From Verrucomicrobiales bacterium (GTDB lineage Bacteria; Verrucomicrobiota; Verrucomicrobiia; Limisphaerales; SXTU01): a stretch of DNA of 32,454 nucleotides. The DNA is taken from contig SXTU01000268.1 of the NCBI GenBank assembly GCA_005791875.1, positions 1-32,454 of the forward strand, written 5' to 3'. The first letter of the stretch is position 1; every line of letters begins with the position of its first letter. The notes below the pieces were generated by a model. The model saw nothing but the letters and a program-made list of their open reading frames with translations. It had not been told where the DNA came from and ran no database searches. Shown here piece by piece: positions 16,121 to 23,990 of the stretch. The translations under genes and the position numbers were made by a program.

Positions 16121-17347
16121 ATGACCTCCACCGCCCTCGACATCGCCCACGCCCTCGTCCGCATCCCCAGCGTGAATCCGGACTACGATCCTGCCAGCAC
16201 AGGCGAAGGCGCGGTGACGGCTTGGATTGAGAACTGGGGGCGCACGAATGGTTTCACCGTCTGGCGTCAGCCAGTCCTGCCGGGCCGCGAGAATGTCATC
16301 CTCCAGTTCCGCAACGGTGCGGACCACCCGCACTTCATGCTCAACGGCCACACGGACACCGTGGGCGTCGGTGGCATGACCATCGCGCCCTTCGGCGGCG
16401 AAGTGCGTGACGGGCGATTGTGGGGCCGGGGAGCCAGCGACATGAAAGGCCCGCTGGCGTGCATGATGGCAGCCGCGCTGCGGCTGAAGAACTCGCCGTC
16501 CACCTGGCGCGGCACGCTCACCGTCGCCTGCATGGCGGACGAGGAATTCCGCTTCCGGGGCGTGAATGCGATGCTGGAGCAGATGCGCGCTGAACCCGTG
16601 TCGGCGACTTCCAATCGCCGTCCAGACGCACAGGACGCACCCGACGGCGATTGCAAGTCGCCGGCACGGCTGCCGGATTTCGCCGTCGTGGGTGAGCCAA
16701 CGCGCCTCCACGTCGTGCGCGGATGCAAGGGCTGCCTGCGCTTCGCCATCCACGCGGTGGGCCGCGCGGCGCACAGCAGCAAGCCGCACGAGGGCCGCAG
16801 CGCCGTGGTCGCGATGGCGCACGCCATCCTCGCGTTGGAAACCCACTTCACCACACGGCTGGCGCAGATCGTTGCGCCCGGTTTCGGCGCCAGCACCGGG
16901 TCCATCGGCCTTATCAGCGGCGGCACAGGCGTGAACATTGTGCCAGAGCGCTGCACCGTCCAAGTGGACATCCGCTTGCTCCCCGGCCAGGACGCGCGTG
17001 CGACGCAGGAGGAAATTCATGCCCTGCTGCGCGAGCGGTGCCAGCAAGTGGCGGACGTGGAGTGGCAGTTTCCAGAAGCCAGCGTCGTTGATCCCAGCTT
17101 CGAGTTTCCCGCCGATCACCCACTGGTGATGACTGCTTGTTCCGTGCTCAACCAACCCACGCCCGACGTCGTCTTCTTCGGCTGCGACGCCAGCAAGATC
17201 GCCGCGCGCGGGGTGCCGGTGATCGTCCTCGGCCCCGGCGACATCGCGCAGGCGCACACGGTGGACGAGTTCATCGCGCTGGCGGACTTGGAAGCCGGGA
17301 CCGACGCCTACGTGCGGCTCGCGCAATCACTAATGCCCGCCGCCTAG
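16121..17347 (+). CDS. M20 family metallopeptidase (ArgE/DapE/CPG2-like)
   Basis: FMLNGHTDTVGV, GRGASDMKGPLACMMAAAL, FAVVGEPTRLHVVRGCKGCLRF. Confidence 0.92.
   Translation: MTSTALDIAHALVRIPSVNPDYDPASTGEGAVTAWIENWGRTNGFTVWRQPVLPGRENVILQFRNGADHPHFMLNGHTDTVGVGGMTIAPFGGEVRDGRLWGRGASDMKGPLACMMAAALRLKNSPSTWRGTLTVACMADEEFRFRGVNAMLEQMRAEPVSATSNRRPDAQDAPDGDCKSPARLPDFAVVGEPTRLHVVRGCKGCLRFAIHAVGRAAHSSKPHEGRSAVVAMAHAILALETHFTTRLAQIVAPGFGASTGSIGLISGGTGVNIVPERCTVQVDIRLLPGQDARATQEEIHALLRERCQQVADVEWQFPEASVVDPSFEFPADHPLVMTACSVLNQPTPDVVFFGCDASKIAARGVPVIVLGPGDIAQAHTVDEFIALADLEAGTDAYVRLAQSLMPAA
16596..16669. repeat. Palindromic element in frame within the M20 peptidase CDS, 27-bp arms with 2 mismatches
   Basis: CCGTGTCGGCGACTTCCAATCGCCGTC (16596-16622) vs GACGGCGATTGCAAGTCGCCGGCACGG (16643-16669). 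Confidence 0.92.
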
Positions 17348-17449
17348 GAGCGCGGCCTTCAGGCCGCAGAAAGGTCCGCTTGTCTGGCGCGCTCAAATCA
17401 CGAAGCGCGCTCAGCCTGCTCGCCTTCTGCGGCGTGAACGCCGCGCTCC
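17347..17449. repeat. Nested palindromic element, 25-bp arms each containing its own hairpin
   Basis: GGAGCGCGGCCTTCAGGCCGCAGAA (17347-17371) vs TTCTGCGGCGTGAACGCCGCGCTCC (17425-17449). Confidence 0.92.
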
Positions 17450-17520
17450 AGCGTCGCTGCCACGCCACTCGGCAAATTTTCTTTGTGTCCTTTACGCCGG
17501 CTCACGGCTAAATCCCTCCC

Positions 17521-18645
17521 ATGCTGACACCCGCCACACGCCATCGCGATTTCCCCGCGCTGGACTCGATGACTTACCTGAACACCGCCGCCGAGAGCAT
17601 CCCGCCGCTCTGCGTAGGCGAGGCGTTGCAAGCCTACTGGCAAGACAAGCTGCGCGGCATGAAGGGTCGCGACGCGCACTTCAAGCAAGTCGAGGACTGC
17701 CGCGAAGTCGCCGCGCGCATGACGGGATTCAAAACAGCAGAAGTCTCCTTCTGCTCGTGCAGCTCGGAGGCTTACAACCTCCTCGCCACTGCGCTGAACC
17801 TCCAGCCGACCGACGAAGTCGTCGTCACCGACCTCGACTTCCCGGCGGGCGCAACGCCTTGGCTCACCGCCTCCACACGCCCGCAGACGCGCGTGTGGAA
17901 GGCCGCGCAAGGTGAGCTGCGCGTCGAAGCCCTCGTGCCGCTGCTCAACGCGCGAACCCAGCTCGTGCAGGTTTCGCTCGTGAGTTTCTACAACGGCCAT
18001 CGCCTCGCCTGGGAGCCGTTCCGCGACGCCGTGCGCCAACTCGCGCCCAACGCGCTCATCTCCGTGGACGTGACGCAGGCGCTCGGTCGCGTCGTGCTCG
18101 ACTGCTCGGACGCCGACTGCCTCATCAGCAGCACGCACAAGTGGACGCTCGCCGTCCACGGCGGCTGCATCGTCGGCATTCCGGAGCGTGCGGCGGCGCG
18201 GCTCACGACGCACGCGGGTGGCTGGTTCCACCTGCGCAACGCCTTCGATGCCGACCGCTTTCAGCGCGCGGACACGAAGGCCGGCGCGGCGAGCTTCTCC
18301 GTCGGGATGCCGAACTTCGCCGCGATCTACGCGCTGAACGCCGCGCTGCGTTACGTGGAGGCCGTCGGCGTCGAAGCCATTTCCCGACACGCGAACCCGC
18401 TGGTCGGACAGGTTCACGCCGGTTTGTTGAAGCTCGGCTTGCAGCCAATGGCCCCCGCTCAGCCCACAAACCCCACCGGCATCCTCGCCTTCTTGCATCC
18501 GAACACGGCGGGGATTTTCGCCGCCTTGGACAAGGAGCACATCCACGTCATGCACCACGCTGGCCGAATCCGCATCGCGGTGGCGGGCTACAACACGGCG
18601 CAGGATGTGGGGCGGTTGCTGGCGGTGCTGGCGAAGGCGGTGTAG
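17521..18645 (+). CDS. Aminotransferase class V-fold PLP-dependent enzyme
   Basis: YLNTAAESIPP N-terminus; SVDVTQALGRVVLD, LISSTHKWTLAVHGGCIVGIP (PLP lysine motif), GMPNFAAIYALNAAL. Confidence 0.9.
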   Translation: MLTPATRHRDFPALDSMTYLNTAAESIPPLCVGEALQAYWQDKLRGMKGRDAHFKQVEDCREVAARMTGFKTAEVSFCSCSSEAYNLLATALNLQPTDEVVVTDLDFPAGATPWLTASTRPQTRVWKAAQGELRVEALVPLLNARTQLVQVSLVSFYNGHRLAWEPFRDAVRQLAPNALISVDVTQALGRVVLDCSDADCLISSTHKWTLAVHGGCIVGIPERAAARLTTHAGGWFHLRNAFDADRFQRADTKAGAASFSVGMPNFAAIYALNAALRYVEAVGVEAISRHANPLVGQVHAGLLKLGLQPMAPAQPTNPTGILAFLHPNTAGIFAALDKEHIHVMHHAGRIRIAVAGYNTAQDVGRLLAVLAKAV

Positions 18646-18667
18646 CCGCCGAGGTGAGGAGGCGGAG

Positions 18668-18735
18668 GGAGAGAAGTATTTAGTGATTAGTCGGCGTAAG
18701 GTCTGACCTTTTACTAATCACTAATCACTTCTCCC
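18668..18735. repeat. Heptad-repeat palindromic element (TTAGTGA units) with central hairpin
   Basis: GGGAGAGAAGTATTTAGTGATTAGT vs TTACTAATCACTAATCACTTCTCCC; central AAGGTC-T-GACCTT. Confidence 0.85.
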
Positions 18736-18766
18736 TTTCCCGCCGTGCGCTACTCTGTCAGCGCAC

Positions 18767-19594
18767 ATGGCCAAACCGCCTTTCATCGAACTCGCCGACG
18801 CCCCGCCGATTCCCATCCTCTTCGAGGACCGGTCGGTCATCGCGATTGACAAGCCCGCCGGCTGGATGCTCGTGCCTCACTCGTGGCAGCGCACGGGCTG
18901 GAACCTCCAGGCGGCCATCTCCTCCTCCATCAACGCCGGCCACTACTGGGCGCGCTCGCGGAACTTGAAATTCCTCCGCTACATCCACCGGCTCGACGCA
19001 GACACGAGCGGCGTGCTGCTGTTCGGCAAAAGCTTCGGCGCGGTGGAGACGTATGGTGACCTGTTCCAGTCGAGGCAGATGGAGAAGCGCTACCTTGCCA
19101 TCGTTCACGGGAAGCCGCGCAGCCCCGATTGGACATGCAACCTGCCGCTTGGCTCTGATCCGCAGGCAATTGGCCGGGTGCACGTGGATGACGAAGAGGG
19201 CAAGGACTGCGAGACGTTCTTCCGTGTGCTGCGGAGCAAGGGAAATTTCACACTCGTCGAGGCACATCCGCTCACGGGCCGGCAGCATCAGATCCGCGTT
19301 CACCTGAGCGCGACCGGCCATGGCATCATGGGCGACCCGCTCTACGGGCCGTCTGCGGAGGAAATGCCTTACACCCGTCCGCCGCTGGCGCTGCGCTCGG
19401 TCGAACTGGCGTATCGTGACCCGTTCACGAAACGGCCGGTGCGCATCCAAGCGTCGGCGGATGAGTGGCTGAAAACCTACGGATGGACGGCGCACGAAGA
19501 GAAGCCTGGGCCCCAACCGACCGCCGTCGCCCCAACTCCTCCTCAGAAGCCTGCGCCAGCAAAGCGCGGTGCTTTTCCGCGCAGGAGAGTTTGA
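18767..19594 (+). CDS. RluA family pseudouridine synthase
   Basis: RSVIAIDKPAGWMLVP, YIHRLDADTSGVLLFGKS, HPLTGRQHQIRVHLSATGHGIMGDPLYG. Confidence 0.93.
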   Translation: MAKPPFIELADAPPIPILFEDRSVIAIDKPAGWMLVPHSWQRTGWNLQAAISSSINAGHYWARSRNLKFLRYIHRLDADTSGVLLFGKSFGAVETYGDLFQSRQMEKRYLAIVHGKPRSPDWTCNLPLGSDPQAIGRVHVDDEEGKDCETFFRVLRSKGNFTLVEAHPLTGRQHQIRVHLSATGHGIMGDPLYGPSAEEMPYTRPPLALRSVELAYRDPFTKRPVRIQASADEWLKTYGWTAHEEKPGPQPTAVAPTPPQKPAPAKRGAFPRRRV

Positions 19595-19630
19595 CCCGCT
19601 TCGCAGCCCGTCCTCAGACTCCGCGGCAAG

Positions 19631-21670
19631 ATGCACGGCGCAACCTTCCTCCAAGACCTCGCCATCGTGATGATGGCGGCGGCGTTGGTGACGGTGCTCT
19701 TCCACAAGCTCCGCATGCCCGTCGTGCTCGGCTACATCCTCGCCGGCGTGCTCATCGGCCCGCACGTCTTGCCTTCGCCGCTCATCTCGGACGAGGCAAC
19801 CATCAAGACTCTCTCCGAACTCGGCATCGTCTTCCTCATGTTCTCGCTCGGGCTGGACTTCAGCTTCCGTCGGCTGCGAAAGGTCGGCACGACCGCGCTC
19901 ATCGCCGCGCCGCTGGAAATCCTGTTGATGATCCTCGTCGGCTATCAGATCGGCCAGTGGTTCGGCTGGGGGCGGATGGACTCGGTCTTCCTCGGCGCGA
20001 TGATTTCCATCTCCTCGACCACCATCATCGTGAAGGCGTTGCAAGAGGCGCGGCTCACGAAGGAGCCGTTCGCGCAGGTCATCTTCGGCATCCTGATCGT
20101 GGAGGACATCCTCGCCATCGTGCTGCTGGCGCTGCTCTCCGGCATCGCGATGACCGGCGCGCTCGATGCCGCCGACGTCGCAGGCACGCTTGGGCGGCTT
20201 GGGATTTTCCTCGTCGTCGTCGTCGTGCTGGGCCTGCTCGTGGTGCCGCGACTCCTCGGCTGGGTGACGAAGTTCCGCAGCAACGAAGTCCTGCTCGTCA
20301 CCGTGCTGGGCCTGTGCTTCGGCGTGTCGCTGCTGGCGCTCAAGCTCGGCTACAGCGTGGCGCTCGGCGCGTTCATCATCGGCGCGGTGATCGCGGAGGC
20401 GCGAGAGATCGGGCGAATCGAGATACTCACTAGCTCCCTGCGCGACCTGTTCTGCGCGGTGTTCTTCGTCGCCATCGGGCTGCTCATCGAGCCGCGCATG
20501 CTCGCGCAGCACTGGCTGCCCATCGTGGTCATCACGGCGGCGGTGGTCATCGGCAAGTCCGTGGCGTGCGCGTTCGGCGCGTTTGTTGCAGGGCACGACA
20601 ACTGGACCTCCATGCGCGTGGGCAACGGCCTCGGACAGATCGGCGAGTTCTCCTTCATCATCGCGGCGCTGGGTCTGCAACTGAAGGTCACGAGCGAATT
20701 CCTTTACCCCGTCGCTGTCGCGGTCTCGGTCATCACCGCGTTCCTCACGCCGCTGCGGCTCAAGCACTCGGACGACCTCGTGGAATGGTGGGGCCGCCAC
20801 GCGCCGCGCGCGCTGACGAACTATCTCGACCTCTACACCGAGTGGCTGGGGCGTTTCCGCGAGAGCCGGCGGTCGGGCTTCGTCGGCCGGATGGTGCGGA
20901 AATGGTTTTGGCAGATGGGGTTGAACGTCGCCCTCACGGCCGGGGTGTTCATCATCGCTGTGTTCCTCGCGCAGCGGAAACCCGCGTGGCTGCCGAAATT
21001 TCCCGGCGGTGAGATCGGGATGAACGCCTTCCTCTGGCTCGGCGCGACGGTGCTCTCGCTGCCGCTGCTCATCGCGAACTTCCGCAAGCTCCAGGCCCTT
21101 GGCCTGCTGGTCGCGGAGATCAGCGTGCGGCCCGAGGCGGCGGGCGAACGCACCGCGAGCATCCGCGCCGTCATCGCGCAAGCCATTCCCTTGGCGGGCG
21201 TGGTGGCGCTCGCCCTGTTGGTGCTGGCGCTGAGTTCCACGCTGCTGCCGCCGCTGGAGGTGCTGCTGGTGCTCGTGCTCATCGTGGCGCTGGTGATGTG
21301 GGTCTGGTGGCGCGCGTTTGTGAAATGGCATTCCAAGGCGCAGGTCGCGCTCATCGAGACCTTCGAGCGCCCGCCACCCGCGCGACCCGAGAGCACCACC
21401 CAGTTTTTCCGGCTCCTGTCTCATGCGCAAATCCGAGTGGTGCTCGTGGACCCCGGCTCGCCCGTCGCTGGGAAACTCATCCGCGAACTGGAGCTGCGCA
21501 CCCGCACCGGCGCAAGCGTAGTGGGGATCGAGCGCAACGGCGAGAGCATCGTCAATCCCGGCCCCGACGAGGAGCTTCGCGCAGGCGACAAGCTGCTGCT
21601 GCTGGGCAGCGGCGACCAGCTCGCGCAGGTCGCGGAGCTGTTTCACGTTGCGAAGGAAGAGGACGAATGA
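19631..21670 (+). CDS. Kef-type cation:proton antiporter (CPA2) with C-terminal TrkA-C-like domain
   Basis: LGYILAGVLIGPHVLPSPLISDEATIKTLSELGIVFLMFSLGLDFSF; C-terminal GSPVAGKLIRELELRTRTGASVVGIERNGE..LRAGDKLLLLGSGDQL. Confidence 0.93.
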   Translation: MHGATFLQDLAIVMMAAALVTVLFHKLRMPVVLGYILAGVLIGPHVLPSPLISDEATIKTLSELGIVFLMFSLGLDFSFRRLRKVGTTALIAAPLEILLMILVGYQIGQWFGWGRMDSVFLGAMISISSTTIIVKALQEARLTKEPFAQVIFGILIVEDILAIVLLALLSGIAMTGALDAADVAGTLGRLGIFLVVVVVLGLLVVPRLLGWVTKFRSNEVLLVTVLGLCFGVSLLALKLGYSVALGAFIIGAVIAEAREIGRIEILTSSLRDLFCAVFFVAIGLLIEPRMLAQHWLPIVVITAAVVIGKSVACAFGAFVAGHDNWTSMRVGNGLGQIGEFSFIIAALGLQLKVTSEFLYPVAVAVSVITAFLTPLRLKHSDDLVEWWGRHAPRALTNYLDLYTEWLGRFRESRRSGFVGRMVRKWFWQMGLNVALTAGVFIIAVFLAQRKPAWLPKFPGGEIGMNAFLWLGATVLSLPLLIANFRKLQALGLLVAEISVRPEAAGERTASIRAVIAQAIPLAGVVALALLVLALSSTLLPPLEVLLVLVLIVALVMWVWWRAFVKWHSKAQVALIETFERPPPARPESTTQFFRLLSHAQIRVVLVDPGSPVAGKLIRELELRTRTGASVVGIERNGESIVNPGPDEELRAGDKLLLLGSGDQLAQVAELFHVAKEEDE

Positions 21671-22131
21671 GCACCCCCACCACAGTCGGATTCGCCGAGT
21701 TTCGATCCTCACCCATCCACGGGCACGGCGGGTTTGCCGCCCGCGACGTGCCCTCCGGCACGCGGCTCATCGAGTATCTCGGCGAGCGGATCAACAAGGC
21801 GGAAGCGGACCGTCGTTGCGAGGCAGACAACCCGTTCATCTTCTACCTCGACGAGGAGACCGACCTCGACGGCAACGTGGACTGGAACCCCGCGCGCTGG
21901 TTCAACCACAGTTGCGCGCCCAACTGCGAGGCCGACAACGACGATGGCCGCATCTGGATTGTCGCGTTGAGGGACCTCGTGGCGGGCGAGGAACTTACCT
22001 TCAACTACGGCTACGACGTTGCCGACTACCGCGCCTCCCCTTGTCTCTGCCGCACGCCGGCGTGCGTCGGCTTCATCGTGGCGGAAGAGCACTTCGAGCA
22101 GGTGCGACTGGAGAATCCGGCGCTGGCGTGA
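21667..22131 (+). CDS. SET-domain protein (putative protein lysine methyltransferase)
   Basis: SPIHGHGGFAARDVPSGTRLIEYLGERI, RWFNHSCAPNCEADNDDGRIWIVALRDLVAGEELTFNYGYD, CLCRTPACVGFI; ATGA overlap with the antiporter stop. Confidence 0.9.
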   Translation: MSTPTTVGFAEFRSSPIHGHGGFAARDVPSGTRLIEYLGERINKAEADRRCEADNPFIFYLDEETDLDGNVDWNPARWFNHSCAPNCEADNDDGRIWIVALRDLVAGEELTFNYGYDVADYRASPCLCRTPACVGFIVAEEHFEQVRLENPALA

Positions 22132-22230
22132 CTCCGCCCTTCGGCCCTGCCACCCGTCAGCCGTGTTGGTCGCCCGCCACCAAGGGAGGCACCTCACCCG
22201 CACCGGCGCTCCGTCAATTGCATCGTTCCG

Positions 22231-22264
22231 CCAAAGCAAAAGCCCCGGTCTTGCGACCGGGGCT
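22231..22264 (-). terminator. Intrinsic terminator for the leftward pyruvate:ferredoxin oxidoreductase genes
   Basis: Perfect 10-bp stem AGCCCCGGTC-TTGC-GACCGGGGCT (22241-22264), followed on the minus strand by TTTTGCTTT. Confidence 0.85.
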
Positions 22265-22289
22265 TGGGTGATTCGTTGGCCTGCGCGGC

Positions 22290-23921
22290 TCAGATGATGC
22301 CGGCTAGCTCTTGGAGCACGCGCCAGTTGTCGAGGCGGTCTTGCTTGGCTTCGAGCATCAGCGGGGAGGGCACGCCGTCCTTGTCGAAGTGTTTGGAGAA
22401 GCGGCCTTCGGTGCGGGCGAACATGACGAAGTCGAAGAGGTCGCCGGTCTTGGGGTCTTTATACCAGTCGTCCTTCGGCGCGGGGTTGCCTTGGAGGCTG
22501 AGGCGCTCGGCGATTTTGTTGCCCTTGCGCGGGTCGTAGATGAGGACGGGAAAGGTGCGCGTGTCCACGGCGAGCTTGGACTGGTTCATGGCAAGGTTGT
22601 CGCCCACGCCGTGCTCGGGCTGGCAGGTGGTGTAAACGCTGATGACCGCGGGGCCGTCGAACTCGTTGGCCGCCATGATGGACTTGTAGAAGTGGTTCGA
22701 CATGGCGCAGGAGGTCTGCGCGACGAACGTGTTCGGGTGCATCATCGCAATCTGCGCGATTTCCTTGCGGCGCTCGGTCTTGCCCTGGATGACCTTGCCG
22801 TGGACGGAGAACTTGGTGTTCTGCGATTTGAAGGTGGCGGTGGAGCTTTGGCCGCCGGTGTTCGAGTAAACCTGCGTGTCGAGGATGAGCACCTTGATGT
22901 TCATGCCCGAGGCGAGCATGCGGGAGAGGGATTGGAAGCCGATGTCGAGCATCGCGCCGTCGCCGCCGACGACCCAGAGCTTCTTGTCGCCCCAGCCCAT
23001 CTGGTCCCAGCGGGCGCGGACGCCCATGGCGTCGGCGGGGCCGTTCTCGAAGAGGGAGTTGGTCCAGGGGACGAGGTAGGGGTTGTAGGGATACGTGGAG
23101 GCGTAAACGGTGGAGCAGCCGGTGGAGTTGACGATGCCGACGCTTTCCTTGCCGTATTGGAAGCCGGTCGCGGCGAGCATCATGCGGAGGGCGGTGGCCT
23201 CACCGCAGCCCATGCAACTGCCCGCGCCGCCGACGTAGAGGAGGCTGCGCTCGGCGAGCATCATGTCGCTGAGGAGTTTCTCGTTGATGTATTCCTTCGG
23301 GGTCTCGGGGAGCTTGCGGTAGAAGTTGAAGGTGCGCTGGGAGGTTTTGAGAATTTCCGTGTCCTTCATCAACATGGAGAGCGCGCCGTGGTTGCCGCAG
23401 GCGTCCACGCACTCGGCGCAGCCCTTGCACTTGGTGGGGTCAATGAAGATGCCGAAGTAGGCGGGTTCCTTGCCCTTCTTCTCGTAGGTGGTCCAGAACT
23501 TGGTGGTCTTGGCGAATTGCTTGGCGAGGTGCTCGCGCTCGACGGGGTCGGCGATGGCGGCTAGCTCGGCCTCGAGGACGGACTTGGGGACGGCCTTGCC
23601 GAGAATGGCGGTGTCCGGGCACTCGACGACGCAGTCCATGCACGCGACGCAGTTCTCGCTGTGGAGCAGGGGAATCTCGGGCGCGATATAGCTGAAGTCG
23701 CGGAGCGCTCCGGTGCCGGCGGGAATGAGCGAGCGCAGGGTGCTGTGGTCGGCGGGCAGCTCCATCTCAGCGCTGCCGTCGTTGTAAGCTCCGATGATGC
23801 GCTCGTTGAAGTCCTGCACGTCGAGCACATCCTTGGTGATGGGCCGCTTGTTGGAGCGGTCAACGACGGGGGCGGGGACGGCGGCGGGTGCGCCAGCTAC
23901 GTTTTCGGTGGGTTGAATCAT
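22290..23921 (-). CDS. Pyruvate/2-oxoacid:ferredoxin oxidoreductase, subunit with two 4Fe-4S clusters and TPP-binding domain
   Basis: CVACMDCVVECPDTAIL, CKGCAECVDACGNHGAL, GGAGSCMGCGEATALRMM, GGDGAMLDIGFQSLSRMLASGMNIKVLILDTQVYSNTGGQSS. Confidence 0.9.
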   Translation of the reverse strand: MIQPTENVAGAPAAVPAPVVDRSNKRPITKDVLDVQDFNERIIGAYNDGSAEMELPADHSTLRSLIPAGTGALRDFSYIAPEIPLLHSENCVACMDCVVECPDTAILGKAVPKSVLEAELAAIADPVEREHLAKQFAKTTKFWTTYEKKGKEPAYFGIFIDPTKCKGCAECVDACGNHGALSMLMKDTEILKTSQRTFNFYRKLPETPKEYINEKLLSDMMLAERSLLYVGGAGSCMGCGEATALRMMLAATGFQYGKESVGIVNSTGCSTVYASTYPYNPYLVPWTNSLFENGPADAMGVRARWDQMGWGDKKLWVVGGDGAMLDIGFQSLSRMLASGMNIKVLILDTQVYSNTGGQSSTATFKSQNTKFSVHGKVIQGKTERRKEIAQIAMMHPNTFVAQTSCAMSNHFYKSIMAANEFDGPAVISVYTTCQPEHGVGDNLAMNQSKLAVDTRTFPVLIYDPRKGNKIAERLSLQGNPAPKDDWYKDPKTGDLFDFVMFARTEGRFSKHFDKDGVPSPLMLEAKQDRLDNWRVLQELAGII

Positions 23922-23990
23922 TTGCTTTGGGTCAGGTTGTCCTGAGTTTTTGGGTTTGGTTCTCCCGATGGTTGTCCACCGGGCAAAGAG

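Noticed and set aside
18758-21712. 984-aa minus-strand ORF
   Set aside because: Antisense to well-supported RluA-type synthase and Kef antiporter genes; His/Arg/Glu/Asp-rich composition typical of a high-GC shadow ORF.
22231-22264. AGCCCCGGTC hairpin as a member of the palindromic repeat family
   Set aside because: Short tight loop with a T-rich tail on the minus strand; an ordinary intrinsic terminator explains it.
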